Shown here one piece after another: positions 25,781 to 35,087 of a DNA stretch of 64,000 bases. The notes under the pieces were generated by a model. It was not told where the DNA came from. It saw only the letters and a program-made list of their open reading frames with translations, and made no database searches. Source of the DNA: Gudongella sp034006985 (lineage in GTDB: Bacteria; Bacillota; Clostridia; Tissierellales; Tissierellaceae); NCBI GenBank assembly GCA_034006985.1, contig JAVERT010000010.1:1-64000 (forward strand), in the 5' to 3' direction. Numbering within the stretch: position 1 is the stretch's first letter; each line of letters begins with the position of its first letter. Position numbers and translations under genes: made by a program.

Positions 25781-26858
25781 AATGTACAACATCCCCATCT
25801 TTCATTATATATTCTTTTCCTTCTATTCTAACTAACCCTTTTTCTTTAGCTGATGCGAGGTTTCCACCGTGAGCTATCAAATCATCATAAGCTATTATCT
25901 CAGCCCTTATAAATCCTTTTTCAATATCAGAATGAATTTTACCTGCCGCTTGAGGGGCTGATGTATTTTTCTTTATTGTCCAAGCTCTTGACTCTGGTTC
26001 GCCTGCAGTTAAAAAGCTTATTAGTCCAAGAAGTCTATAGCTAGCTTTTACTAGCTGATCAAGGCCAGATTCAGACAGCCCTAGGTCATTTAAGAATTCT
26101 ACTCTTTCATCTTCAGGAAGCTGCGAAATTTCTTCTTCGATCTCTGCACTAACAACTACGACTTCAGCACCTTCAGTTTTAGCAAATTCCTTAACTCTAT
26201 CAACATAAGGATTTTCATCAATTGAACTGATATCATCCTCAGAAATATTAGCGATATAAATAATTGGCTTTGAACTTAATAGCGTAAAAGAATTTAAAAT
26301 AATTTGTTCTTCTGGAGTTAAATCAAGCGTTCTTAGAGATTTTCCATCTTCAAGAACCTTGACACATTTTTTTATTACATCTAGTTCTGGAATTAAAGAT
26401 TTATCTGTTTTCGAAGCCTTTTCTGTTTTCGAAAGTCTTCTCTCTAAGAGTTCTAAGTCTGAAAGCATTAATTCAATGTTGATAATTTCAATATCTCTAA
26501 GGGGGTCAATGCTTCCTGAAACATGAACTACATCATCGTTTTCAAAACATCTAACCACATGAACTATAGATTCAACTTCTCTAATATGTGCTAAAAATTT
26601 ATTCCCCAAGCCTTCTCCACGACTAGCTCCTTCTACAAGACCTGCAATATCATAGAATTCTATAACTGCGGGTACGATTTTTTTTGACTTATAGATTTCG
26701 CCTAATTTGTCAATTCTTTCATCTGGTACTGCTACAACGCCTACATTTGGCTCAATTGTACAGAATGGGTAATTTGCTGCTTCTGCACCTGCATGTGTAA
26801 TGGCGTTAAAGAGTGTACTTTTTCCTACATTTGGTAGTCCTACTATTCCTAGTTTCAT
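25764..26858 (-). CDS. ychF: YchF/OLA1 family ribosome-associated ATPase
   Basis: The 364-residue protein is a full-length YchF: the P-loop GLPNVGKSTLFNAIT (7-21), YPFCTIEPNVG, the DIAGLVEGASRGEGLGNKFL block, a coiled-coil insert, and a C-terminal TGS domain ending DVVHFRFNV. YchF binds ribosomes and hydrolyses ATP rather than GTP. Its own promoter (26917-26945) lies upstream. The island is inserted just after its stop, and the convergent 46-aa gene overlaps its last 11 bp. The protein end is normal for the family, so function should be kept. Confidence 0.97.
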   Translation of the reverse strand: MKLGIVGLPNVGKSTLFNAITHAGAEAANYPFCTIEPNVGVVAVPDERIDKLGEIYKSKKIVPAVIEFYDIAGLVEGASRGEGLGNKFLAHIREVESIVHVVRCFENDDVVHVSGSIDPLRDIEIINIELMLSDLELLERRLSKTEKASKTDKSLIPELDVIKKCVKVLEDGKSLRTLDLTPEEQIILNSFTLLSSKPIIYIANISEDDISSIDENPYVDRVKEFAKTEGAEVVVVSAEIEEEISQLPEDERVEFLNDLGLSESGLDQLVKASYRLLGLISFLTAGEPESRAWTIKKNTSAPQAAGKIHSDIEKGFIRAEIIAYDDLIAHGGNLASAKEKGLVRIEGKEYIMKDGDVVHFRFNV

Positions 26859-26916
26859 ATTATAATTCCTTTCTAAGTATATAAATTTTCCTAGCGATAT
26901 TTTCCTTTAAAGTGAA

Positions 26917-26945
26917 ATTATACATTAAGTCAAGTCCTTGTGCAA
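26917..26945 (-). promoter_or_regulatory. sigma-A promoter of ychF
   Basis: On the minus strand TTGCAC (complement of 26940-26945) and perfect TATAAT (complement of 26917-26922) are 17 bp apart, 58 bp before the start codon. Confidence 0.7.
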
Positions 26946-27068
26946 TAATTATAAGATTATAATAATATTATACACTAAAATCCTAAATTTTACTCTAAAG
27001 TCTAAATCTTGTATTGTGCTTAATTTTGTTATAAACTAGTAATAATAGTTTAATTGGAGTGATATATA

Positions 27069-27938
27069 TTGGAAGAAACTAAAAATACAATAGCAGGAGT
27101 GGGATGTGAAATTTTAGTCCCATTTAATGATAGAAAATCTCTGCATGATATTGAACGTAGTCTTATAAAAACATATAGAAAGCATGTATGGACAAAATTT
27201 ATTAAGGCAATAAAAGAATATAATTTAATAGAAGATGGAGATAAAATTGCCGTGGCAATTTCTGGTGGTAAAGATAGTTTGCTTATGGCAAAATTATTTC
27301 AAGAGTTAAAGAAAAATGGGACTCAAAACTTTGAAGTTGAGTATATTGCAATGGACCCAGGTTATCATCCTGATATAAGGGAATTGTTGGAAGAGAACTG
27401 TAAGTATTTGGATATACCAACTCATATATATAGTGCTAACATATTTGAGGTAGCAGATAAAATAGCTAAAGACTATCCTTGTTATATGTGTGCAAGGATG
27501 AGGAGGGGAGCTTTATATAGCAAGGCTCAAGAGTTAGGTTGTAATAAATTAGCACTTGGCCACCATTACAATGATGTTATTGAAACTACAATGTTAAATA
27601 TTCTTTGTGCAGGAAATTTTAAAACTATGATGCCAAAGTTAAAAGCTAAAAATTTTGAAAATATGGAATTAATAAGACCACTATATTTAATAGAAGAAAA
27701 GTATATTGAAAGATGGATTCAAAATGCAGGAATCTGGCCTTTGAATTGCGCATGTATGGTAGCAGCAAAAAAAATAGGGAACAAAAGGCGTGAAATTAAA
27801 GATTTGATTGCTAGTTTGGAAGAGAACTTTAACAATGTAGATAAATCAATATTTAAAGCTGCAGAGAATGTAAATATGGAAGGCATTTTAGGCTGGGATG
27901 AAGATGGAGAGAAGCATTCATTTTTAGATGAATATTAA
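27069..27938 (+). CDS. ttcA: TtcA-like PP-loop tRNA thiolation protein
   Basis: The 289-residue protein has the ATP-binding PP-loop AISGGKDSLL (about 63-72), a CxxC motif in CYMCARMRRG (about 138-147), the LALGHHYNDVIETT block and a third cysteine pair in LNCACMV near the C-terminus. These are marks of TtcA/TtuA enzymes, which use an iron-sulfur cluster to thiolate tRNA. The exact tRNA position is not certain in Firmicutes. The start is a TTG after TTGGAGTGA. An exonuclease III remnant follows directly after its stop. Confidence 0.85.
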   Translation: MEETKNTIAGVGCEILVPFNDRKSLHDIERSLIKTYRKHVWTKFIKAIKEYNLIEDGDKIAVAISGGKDSLLMAKLFQELKKNGTQNFEVEYIAMDPGYHPDIRELLEENCKYLDIPTHIYSANIFEVADKIAKDYPCYMCARMRRGALYSKAQELGCNKLALGHHYNDVIETTMLNILCAGNFKTMMPKLKAKNFENMELIRPLYLIEEKYIERWIQNAGIWPLNCACMVAAKKIGNKRREIKDLIASLEENFNNVDKSIFKAAENVNMEGILGWDEDGEKHSFLDEY

Positions 27939-28097
27939 GGGTGGTCATATATAATAAAAGCTAGAAATAGAAGTGTAGGGTTGAGAATTGATTATTTCTT
28001 AATCTCTGAGAAAATAGAGGATAGAGTGGTAGATGCAAGGATAATTGAAAATATTATGGGCTCTGATCATTGCTCAGTGGAACTAGAAATTAAATAA
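27939..28097 (+). pseudogene. 3' remnant of an exonuclease III (xth) gene
   Basis: Directly after the ttcA stop, one frame reads GWSYIIKARNRSVG then LRIDYFLISEKIEDRV, VDARIIENIMGSDHCSVELEIK and a stop. This is the C-terminal end of exonuclease III/AP endonuclease, including the WRIDYF and GSDHCPV catalytic motifs (here LRIDYF and GSDHCSV). There is no start and about 80 per cent of the gene is absent. It is a deletion scar: the 5' part was lost by a junction falling exactly at the ttcA end. Confidence 0.85.
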
Positions 28098-28118
28098 TTT
28101 AGATAAAGAAGGGTTAAT

Positions 28119-28766
28119 GTGAAGTATTCACTTAAGCAGTTTATTAGGCTCATTATAGGATTGTTTATTTTTGCTGCAGGAATAGTTTTAACAATAAACG
28201 CAAATCTTGGTTTGGCACCATGGGATATTTTCCATCAAGGTCTTGCGAATACAGTAGGTATAACCATGGGGCAGGCAAATATAGTTGTTGCATTTTTTAT
28301 AGTTGTTTTAGATGTGGCACTTGGGCAAAATATAGGCTGGGGAACTTTACTGAATATGATCCTTTTTGGAGTATTTATTGATATTATAATGCTAAATAAT
28401 ATGTTGCCAATAGCAAATACGTTTGTATCGGGTGTAGTATTTATATTGGTAGGTCTATTAATCCAAGGCTACGGTTGTTATATTTATGTATCTGCAGGTT
28501 TAGGAGCGGGGCCAAGAGATGGACTAATGTTTGTATTAACTAATAGAACAGGTAAAAGTATTAGGCTAATAAAAAGCTTAATTGAAATAGTAGCTATTAT
28601 AGCAGGTGTGATTCTTGGTGGAAGATTTGGATTTGGGACAGTTTTATTAGCAGTTGTAGGTGGCCCGATTTTTCAGTTTGCATTTAGAACAGTTAAATTT
28701 GATTCAAGCAAAGTTGAACATCATTATATTACTGAGGATTTAAAGCTTTTAAGGAATAAAATGTAA
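28119..28766 (+). CDS. YczE/YyaS/YitT family membrane protein
   Basis: The 215-residue protein has five or six membrane helices. The first half contains GIVLTINANLGLAPWDIFHQGLA (about 21-43), the hallmark of the YczE group, and a second GAGPRDGLMF element (about 129-138) repeats the pattern. The family is thought to transport or help export small molecules; in Bacillus YczE acts with the Sfp region, but no mechanism is established. GTG start after a GAAGGG site. Confidence 0.8.
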   Translation: MKYSLKQFIRLIIGLFIFAAGIVLTINANLGLAPWDIFHQGLANTVGITMGQANIVVAFFIVVLDVALGQNIGWGTLLNMILFGVFIDIIMLNNMLPIANTFVSGVVFILVGLLIQGYGCYIYVSAGLGAGPRDGLMFVLTNRTGKSIRLIKSLIEIVAIIAGVILGGRFGFGTVLLAVVGGPIFQFAFRTVKFDSSKVEHHYITEDLKLLRNKM

Positions 28767-28790
28767 AGAAGACTAGAGGTCTTTAGTGGA

Positions 28791-28864
28791 GAAAGATTCT
28801 TCAACTATGCTTTCAGAATGACATGAACATTGTTATCTTGAGCGTAGTGTGGGGGTCTTTTTTA
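28791..28864. repeat. degenerate palindromic dispersed repeat (REP-like)
   Basis: Two arms of about 30 bp, one with GATTCTTCAACTATGC...CAGAATGACA, the other with TTGTTATCTTGAGCGTAGT, are imperfect inverted copies. The motif resembles the widespread 'CATCCTGAGCG..GTCGAAGGATCTTT' genomic repeat. A second, half copy lies at 53943-53972. Confidence 0.6.
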
Positions 28865-28895
28865 AAATTTAAGCAATAAAATTGGAGACATACAT

Positions 28896-30041
28896 ATGAT
28901 TAATAAAAAAACACTTTTTTCAATAGTAGCAATTTTATTTTTCTTTTCAATATATGCTTACGTTCCGCAGTTATCTAATTATGCTAAGGAATTGGGAGCA
29001 TCTTATAAGTTAATTGGTTTAATTGGAGGGGTTTATGGATTATCTCAGACTATACTTCGATTACCGATAGGAATAATTTCGGATAAACTAGGGTTAAGAA
29101 AGATATTTATAGTTATGGGTATTATGTGTGCTGTAATTAGTGCATCATTATTATATTCTTTTCCAAATCCTTATTCATTGTTATGGGCGAGATTGATAGC
29201 AGGAGCAGCAGTAGCCACTTGGGTTAATTTCACTACTCTATATATAAGTTACTATGACCCAGAAGAATCTAGTAAAGCCGTTGGAATTATAAATGCTGAC
29301 AGTAAATTAGGCCAGTTGTTCGCAATGTTTATTGGGGGTTTCGTAGCTATAAGATTTGGGATTAGAGCCATTTTTTTATTGAGTATTATTATTAGTTTGA
29401 TAAGCTTATTTATAGGATTTTTCATACACGAAGAAAAAATCAAAAGAGATAAAACTATAACTGTATCTAAATATGGACTTTTATCGATTATTAAGGATAA
29501 GAGAATCATGCATATTTCTCTACTAGCTGCCTTATTACAATTTATTACCTTTTCAACGAATTTTGGGTTCACACCCATAATTGCTGCAAATCTAGGGGCT
29601 AACAATCTTCAATTAGGATTTTTAACAACTTTATTTACTCTGCCGCAAGTAATATTTTCAATATTGGCCAATACTATAATGACTAAAAGATTTGGTCAAA
29701 AGAATAGCCTTTCATTGGGTTTTGTATTGATAACAATAATTTGTTTTATTACTCCATTTGTTCCAAATTTAGGTATGCTTTTTGCACTGCAAATTATAGC
29801 TGGTATAGGTAATTCGATTGTATTTTCACTTCTTATGGCCATGGTTATTAGTGGCGTTAGAAAAGAAGTGATGACAACTACAATGGCAATGTTTCAAGCA
29901 ATATATGGGAGTGGAATGGTAGTTGGACCAATTATTCTAGGTATTTTCGGAGATTTGTTTGGGTTAACAGTAGGTTTCCTTATTGTGGGGTCATTGGGTT
30001 TATTTGCCATATATTCTGCAAATCGACTAAAGTATATATAG
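28896..30041 (+). CDS. MFS transporter
   Basis: The 381-residue membrane protein has twelve helices and the MFS loop 2-3 motif GLSQTILRLPIGIISDKLGLRK (about 48-69), the form GxxxDxxGRR in variant guise. It resembles drug or metabolite exporters of the DHA/YfcJ type. The substrate is unknown. ATG start with GGAGAC site. It is followed by the two-component operon, whose promoter region lies at 30150-30182. Confidence 0.85.
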   Translation: MINKKTLFSIVAILFFFSIYAYVPQLSNYAKELGASYKLIGLIGGVYGLSQTILRLPIGIISDKLGLRKIFIVMGIMCAVISASLLYSFPNPYSLLWARLIAGAAVATWVNFTTLYISYYDPEESSKAVGIINADSKLGQLFAMFIGGFVAIRFGIRAIFLLSIIISLISLFIGFFIHEEKIKRDKTITVSKYGLLSIIKDKRIMHISLLAALLQFITFSTNFGFTPIIAANLGANNLQLGFLTTLFTLPQVIFSILANTIMTKRFGQKNSLSLGFVLITIICFITPFVPNLGMLFALQIIAGIGNSIVFSLLMAMVISGVRKEVMTTTMAMFQAIYGSGMVVGPIILGIFGDLFGLTVGFLIVGSLGLFAIYSANRLKYI

Positions 30042-30149
30042 CAAATATGTGTGAAAATGACGTTAAACTATATTGTTAATGTTTAGAGTAGACATGGCTA
30101 TGTGTGATTTCCAAGTTATTACTGTGAAAGATATAATTATTAACTAGAA

Positions 30150-30182
30150 TTTTAACTATATTTTAAGTTTATAAGATATAGT
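30150..30182 (+). promoter_or_regulatory. response regulator boxes and -10 of the two-component operon
   Basis: TTTTAACTAT (30150-30159) and TTTTAAGTTT (30161-30170) are direct repeats 11 bp apart, and TATAGT (30177-30182) lies exactly 6 bp after the second. The same box sequence, spacing and distance to the -10 recur before the VTC/CotH operon at 32213-32268. OmpR/PhoB-family regulators bind such 11-bp direct repeats in place of a -35, so autoregulation is likely. Confidence 0.6.
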
Positions 30183-30204
30183 TATATGTATTGGAGGTGG
30201 GACT

Positions 30205-30876
30205 ATGCGTTTATTACTTTGCGAAGATGAGGTAGAACTTTCTAATGCTCTTGTAGCCATGTTAAAACACAATAATTACTCTGTTGATGCTGTTTATGAT
30301 GGTGAAGAAGCTCTTAATTATTTAGAAACTGAAAATTATGATGGTGTGATATTAGATATTATGATGCCAAAAGTTGATGGTATAGCGGTACTTAAAACGA
30401 TCAGGGGCAAAGGTAATAATGTTCCTGTACTGATGCTAACTGCAAAATCTGAAATTGATGATAAGGTTTTGGGATTAGATTCTGGTGCTGACGACTATTT
30501 AACTAAACCTTTTGTAACGAAAGAATTGATTGCTCGCATTCGTGCTATTACAAGAAGACAAAGTGAGATTACTGATTCTATACTTGATTTTGAGAATATT
30601 ACTTTAGATAGATTGACATTTGAGTTAAAATCGGAGAAAGATTCAGTTCGACTTTCAAATAAGGAGTTTCAAATGTTGGAAATGCTAATGATTAATCCCC
30701 TTAATGTTATTTCCACGGATCGGTTTATGGAGAAAATCTGGGGTTATGATAGCGATTCAGAAATAAATGTGGTATGGGTTTGTATTTCATCTCTTAGAAA
30801 GAAGCTTATTACAATTGAAGCTGAGGTTGAAATAAAGGCAAGGAGAAATATAGGGTATTCTCTGGAGGGAAAATAA
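30205..30876 (+). CDS. OmpR-family response regulator
   Basis: The 223-residue protein has a receiver domain (1-115) with acidic pocket EDE (7-9), phosphoacceptor D51 in LDIMMPKVDG, and conserved T and K near 79 and 101, then a winged-helix DNA-binding domain (about 125-222) with RFMEKIWGYDSDSEINVVWVCISSLRKKL spread over the recognition helix. The kinase gene overlaps its stop by 1 bp. It should activate the boxes at 30150 and 32213. Confidence 0.93.
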   Translation: MRLLLCEDEVELSNALVAMLKHNNYSVDAVYDGEEALNYLETENYDGVILDIMMPKVDGIAVLKTIRGKGNNVPVLMLTAKSEIDDKVLGLDSGADDYLTKPFVTKELIARIRAITRRQSEITDSILDFENITLDRLTFELKSEKDSVRLSNKEFQMLEMLMINPLNVISTDRFMEKIWGYDSDSEINVVWVCISSLRKKLITIEAEVEIKARRNIGYSLEGK

Positions 30877-32096
30877 TGATAGAGATATTACGTAGAAAAT
30901 TTATCGTAATTTCCGTTAGTGCAGCATTTATAGTAGTTTTTGTAATTGGATTTTTCAGCAATCTATCTAATTATTCACAAATAGGTAGAAATGCAGATGA
31001 GCTTCTATATATACTAGCAGAAAATGATGGGTATTTTCCAAAAGAAGATGAGCATGATTTGATATATAAGTTGCCACCGAAAATATCACCAGAAGCACCA
31101 TTTTCAACACGTTTTTTCACAGTGAAAATGGATGAGGAAGAGAGTGTTATTGAAGTGGATACAGGTAAAATTTCTTCAATTTCTACTAAGCAGGCTCTTA
31201 CCTATGCAAATGAAGTATTGGAAAGTGAAAAAAAGAGTGGATTTGAGGGTGAATACAAATATCTCGTTGTAAATAAAGATTATGGTTCATTATTGGTGTT
31301 TGTAAATATTGGTCAAGATTTGCAAATTTTTTATTCGTTTTTAAAAAGTAGTATTATGACTGGTGTAATTGGGATAATTGGAGTTTTTATTATTGTTCTT
31401 GTATTTTCGAAGAAGGCTATAGCACCTATAGCAGAAAGCTATGAAAAACAAAAGCAGTTTATTACAAATGCAGGTCATGAATTAAAAACACCACTTGCAA
31501 TTATTAATACGGATGCAGAAGTAATAGAAATGAATTATGGAGAAAGTCAATGGACAAAGAGTATTCATAATCAAGTTCGGAGGTTATCTAATCTTGTGGA
31601 AAGCCTTGTTTCTCTAACGCGAATGGATGAAGAAAAAAACCAGCTCTTAAAAAATGAATTTTCTCTATCTGAACTGGTATTAGAAACTGCTGAAGAATTT
31701 CATGAAATTAGTACAGTAAAAGGTAAGGAGCTAGTGCTAGAAGTCGAAAAAGGCATCAATTATGTTGGGAATGAAGAGTCTCTAGGTCAACTGGTTGCAA
31801 TATTAATTGATAATGCATTAAAATATGGCCTAAAGGATGACTCGATAACAGTAAGATTAAAGAGACAAGGTAAAAAATGTTTTCTGCAGACAACTAATAG
31901 ATCAGAAAATCTAAGTGTCGGGAACTATGATGTACTATTTGAGAGATTTTACAGGGCGGATAGTTCTAGAAATAGCAAATTGGAAGGATATGGTATTGGT
32001 TTATCTGTTGCAAAAGCTATTGTAGCAAAGCATAAAGGCAAAATAAGTGCAGAGAGTTTAGATGGTGATAAAATTATATTTACCGTACAACTTTAA
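30876..32096 (+). CDS. membrane sensor histidine kinase
   Basis: The 406-residue kinase has two membrane helices (about 10-30 and 158-180) flanking an extracytoplasmic sensor of about 125 residues with no recognised fold. H201 in NAGHELKTP is the phosphoacceptor, and the ATPase domain has NALKYG and GYGIGLSVAKAI. It starts within the response regulator stop (TAATG). It probably senses an envelope or phosphate/calcium-related signal, given its neighbours, but this is inference. Confidence 0.93.
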   Translation: MIEILRRKFIVISVSAAFIVVFVIGFFSNLSNYSQIGRNADELLYILAENDGYFPKEDEHDLIYKLPPKISPEAPFSTRFFTVKMDEEESVIEVDTGKISSISTKQALTYANEVLESEKKSGFEGEYKYLVVNKDYGSLLVFVNIGQDLQIFYSFLKSSIMTGVIGIIGVFIIVLVFSKKAIAPIAESYEKQKQFITNAGHELKTPLAIINTDAEVIEMNYGESQWTKSIHNQVRRLSNLVESLVSLTRMDEEKNQLLKNEFSLSELVLETAEEFHEISTVKGKELVLEVEKGINYVGNEESLGQLVAILIDNALKYGLKDDSITVRLKRQGKKCFLQTTNRSENLSVGNYDVLFERFYRADSSRNSKLEGYGIGLSVAKAIVAKHKGKISAESLDGDKIIFTVQL

Positions 32097-32125
32097 TACT
32101 AACAACTATATAATATGCTTCTCCT

Positions 32126-32170
32126 AAGATTAACAGGTAAAACAATCTGATGTCTAGGGGGAGTATTTTT
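32126..32170 (+). terminator. weak terminator after the two-component operon
   Basis: CTCCTA and TAGGGGGAG arms enclose about 20 bases and are followed by TATTTTTTT. The pairing is imperfect, so it is only a probable terminator. Confidence 0.4.
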
Positions 32171-32212
32171 TTATCTATAGGAATCCATATTACAAAATAA
32201 TAAAATATGAAA

Positions 32213-32268
32213 TTTTAAGTTAATTTAAACTAGAGTTTTAAGTTAGTTTTAGTTTGAACATCTATACT
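32213..32268 (+). promoter_or_regulatory. four-box regulator site and -10 of the VTC-CotH operon
   Basis: TTTTAAGTTA occurs at 32213-32222 and 32236-32245, with related ATTTAAACTA at 32224 and TTTTAGTTTG at 32247-32256, giving an 11-12 bp period. TATACT (32263-32268) lies 6 bp after the last box, exactly as in the promoter of the two-component operon. There is no separate -35. The adjacent response regulator is the likely activator. Confidence 0.65.
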
Positions 32269-32311
32269 AGCATTAAGAAGTAAAGATAATAATTTGAAAG
32301 GGGCAGTATAT

Positions 32312-33085
32312 ATGGGTTATCAAAATGTTTTTAGTAGATATGAATTAAAATATCTTATTCCAATAGAAGAAAAAAACAACTTATTAAAAGTGATGGAGAA
32401 ATATATGAATACTGATGATTTCGGTAAAAGTACTATTTGTAATATTTATTTTGACACACCAGATAAATTATTGATTAGAAGATCTTTAGAAAAACCATGT
32501 TATAAAGAAAAACTAAGAATAAGAAGTTATGGAATCGCAAGTCCAGAGAGTAAAGTTTTCATAGAAATTAAAAAGAAATATAAAGGTGTAGTTTATAAGC
32601 GAAGAATTAACTTAGAGGAAAAAACGGCCACTAGTTATCTAGTAGACCATACTCCGCTTATAAATCAAAATCAAATTTCAAAAGAGATAGATTACTTAAT
32701 GCAGACCTATAAAGATATTGAACCATCAGTTTTTTTATCGTATGAACGAGAGGCTTTTTATAGTAAAGAGGATTCTAATTTCAGAATGACTTTTGATGAA
32801 AATCTGCTTATGAGAGATTATGATTTATCTTTGAATTCAGGCATTTACGGAGATCAAATTTTGCCAAAAGATATGGCGATTATGGAATTAAAAACTGTAT
32901 TAGGAATACCAAAATGGCTACTAGATTTTTTAGATGAAAACAAATTATATAAAACATCATTTTCAAAGTATGGTAATGCATATCTAAATTTACTGTTACC
33001 TAAATACTTAGATTATGGTCAAATATCAAAGGACAAACTATTACTAAGAATGGAAGAGGAAAGAGGTGTGACTAATGTCGCTTAA
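32312..33085 (+). CDS. VTC-domain (polyphosphate polymerase-like) protein
   Basis: The 257-residue protein has the VTC fold pattern: RYELKYLIP at the start, NIYFDTP, KLRIRSYG, FIEIKKKYKGVVYKRR and AIMELKT. VTC4 in yeast makes polyphosphate at this tunnel-shaped TTM domain; bacterial versions in CotH/DUF4956 clusters are of unsettled function. The ATG eight bases after GAAAGGGG is used in place of an in-frame TTG at 32294. It overlaps the DUF4956 gene by 11 bp, showing translational coupling. Confidence 0.85.
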   Translation: MGYQNVFSRYELKYLIPIEEKNNLLKVMEKYMNTDDFGKSTICNIYFDTPDKLLIRRSLEKPCYKEKLRIRSYGIASPESKVFIEIKKKYKGVVYKRRINLEEKTATSYLVDHTPLINQNQISKEIDYLMQTYKDIEPSVFLSYEREAFYSKEDSNFRMTFDENLLMRDYDLSLNSGIYGDQILPKDMAIMELKTVLGIPKWLLDFLDENKLYKTSFSKYGNAYLNLLLPKYLDYGQISKDKLLLRMEEERGVTNVA

Positions 33086-33767
33086 TAATTTATTTGCGGG
33101 TGTGTTAGAAAGTACAGAAACAGCTTCTGTTACATTATCGAGTTTTCTTATTTGTATGGGAACGGCACTTATATTAGGATTGTTAATTGCTCTTGCCTAC
33201 ACTTATAAAACTAGATATTCAAAAAGTTTTGTAGTTACATTAGCTACTCTGCCAGCGGTTGTTGCTGTAATAATAATGATGGTAAATGGTAATTTAGGTA
33301 CAGGAGTAGCAGTTGCTGGAACATTTAGCTTAGTAAGATTTAGATCTATTCCAGGCACAGCAAAGGAAATAGGAGCAATATTTTTAGCCATGGGTACAGG
33401 TCTTGCAGCTGGTATGGGCTATATAGGTTATGCTATTATATTTACAATTATAGTAAATGGAGTAGGCTTAATCTATACAGCAAGTAGCATAGGTGAGAGC
33501 AAAAAGACTCAAAGAACTATGAAAATTACTATTCCTGAGGATTTAGATTACACAGATATTTTTGATGATTTATTTATAAGTTATACTGATAAGTGTGATT
33601 TGTTAAGTATTAAGACAACAAATATGGGAAGTTTGTTTAAGCTTACCTATGATTTAATACTTACAAATGTTGAACAGGAAAAGGAATTTATAGATGAATT
33701 AAGATGTAGAAATGGAAATCTTGAAATTACAATGGCTAAGCAATCAAGTCTTGCTGGCGAACTATAG
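33075..33767 (+). CDS. DUF4956 membrane protein
   Basis: The 230-residue protein has three or four membrane helices (about 18-40, 49-67, 75-90, 100-130) with a glycine-rich GTGVAVAGTFSLVRFRSIPGTA segment split by the helices, then a cytoplasmic C-terminal domain. It matches the DUF4956 family that accompanies VTC and CotH genes. Function is unknown; it may gate or move the product of the VTC enzyme. It overlaps the VTC gene by 11 bp. Confidence 0.85.
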   Translation: MSLNNLFAGVLESTETASVTLSSFLICMGTALILGLLIALAYTYKTRYSKSFVVTLATLPAVVAVIIMMVNGNLGTGVAVAGTFSLVRFRSIPGTAKEIGAIFLAMGTGLAAGMGYIGYAIIFTIIVNGVGLIYTASSIGESKKTQRTMKITIPEDLDYTDIFDDLFISYTDKCDLLSIKTTNMGSLFKLTYDLILTNVEQEKEFIDELRCRNGNLEITMAKQSSLAGEL

Positions 33768-33781
33768 GAGGGTATAATGCT

Positions 33782-35011
33782 ATGAAACTTAAAAAAAGAT
33801 TATCGATAATTTTATGTATAGCGGTTTTAGCTATTTCTTTAATTGGATGTACAGATTCTACAACAGATACAGTTTCAAATGGAGAAACTACATCAGTAGA
33901 AACCCAAGGAGTAGGTGTTGAAGTAGCAGATACTTCGACAATAGAAATTGATGATGAGATGTTTTCTAGTAGAGATATGGAAAGTGGATATGATGAAAAT
34001 AATAGTACCATAATCGTTCTAGAGGAGGATACTATAAAAATTAACAATGAAAGTGCTACAGTAAAAGAAAATACAGTTACAATTTCACAAGAAGGAACAT
34101 ATATTTTAAGAGGAACTTTATCGGATGGACAAATAGTAGTTGATGCAGCAGATACTGATAAAATTCAAATAGTATTAGACAATGTAGAGATTAACAACTC
34201 ATTTTCTGCACCTATATATGTAAAACAGGCAGATAAGGTTTTTATAACTCTTGCAAACAGTTCTAAGAATTCAATTTCTGTAGATGGTGAATTTATATCT
34301 ATTGATGATAATAATATTGATGCAGCGATTTTTTCTAAAGAGGATTTAACGATAAATGGTAGTGGTTCTCTTACAATTACGAATAAATATGGGAATGGTA
34401 TTACATCAAAAGATGATTTAGTTTTAACTAATGGTATATATGATATTAATGTAAATGGCCATGGTTTAGAAGGTAAAAACAGTATTCGAATTTCTAATGG
34501 AGAATTCAATATTGTTTCTGGTAAAGATGGAATTCACAGTGAAAATAGTGATGATGATACTCTAGGATTTGTCTACATTCAAAATGGAGAATTTAATCTA
34601 ATAGCAGCAGATGATGGTATAAGCTCAGAGAGTAAAGTTCAAATAGATTCTGGGAATATAATAATTAAAGAATCTACTGAAGGGATTAAAGGTAACTATG
34701 TATTAATTAATGATGGAAGCATTGACATTTACTCAACAGATGATGGTATTAATGCTACAAATCTAGGAAGTAACGACGCTGTTATTGAAATAAATGGTGG
34801 AGATATAACTATTGTTATGGCAAGTGGTGATACAGATGCAATTGACTCTAATGGAGATATTTATGTTAATGGTGGCAATTTTGATTTGACATGTGGATCA
34901 TCTTTTGATGCAGATGGCGAGATTATTTATAATAGTGGTACAGTAGTTGTTAATGGTGAAACGATTGAAGATATTACTTTATTACAAATGAATGGTAAAG
35001 GTCATAAGTAG
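33782..35011 (+). CDS. secreted lipoprotein with carbohydrate-binding/beta-helix repeats (DUF4353-like)
   Basis: The 409-residue protein has a lipoprotein signal (AISLIGC at about 17-23) and a long repeated part with recurring NG..I...DGI and ISNGEFNIVSGKDGIHSEN type units (about 190-380), as in right-handed beta-helix proteins of the DUF4353 family. It is 14 bp after DUF4956 and precedes cotH, the usual order of this cluster. It may bind an extracellular polymer or Ca2+. Asp/Asn-rich turns fit that, but no ligand is proven. Confidence 0.8.
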   Translation: MKLKKRLSIILCIAVLAISLIGCTDSTTDTVSNGETTSVETQGVGVEVADTSTIEIDDEMFSSRDMESGYDENNSTIIVLEEDTIKINNESATVKENTVTISQEGTYILRGTLSDGQIVVDAADTDKIQIVLDNVEINNSFSAPIYVKQADKVFITLANSSKNSISVDGEFISIDDNNIDAAIFSKEDLTINGSGSLTITNKYGNGITSKDDLVLTNGIYDINVNGHGLEGKNSIRISNGEFNIVSGKDGIHSENSDDDTLGFVYIQNGEFNLIAADDGISSESKVQIDSGNIIIKESTEGIKGNYVLINDGSIDIYSTDDGINATNLGSNDAVIEINGGDITIVMASGDTDAIDSNGDIYVNGGNFDLTCGSSFDADGEIIYNSGTVVVNGETIEDITLLQMNGKGHK

Positions 35012-35087
35012 TCAAGTGTTTTGTAGTAATTTTTATTAAACTATATATTGTTCAAGATTTATTTATTTAAGAAAGGGAGAGAAAAAA

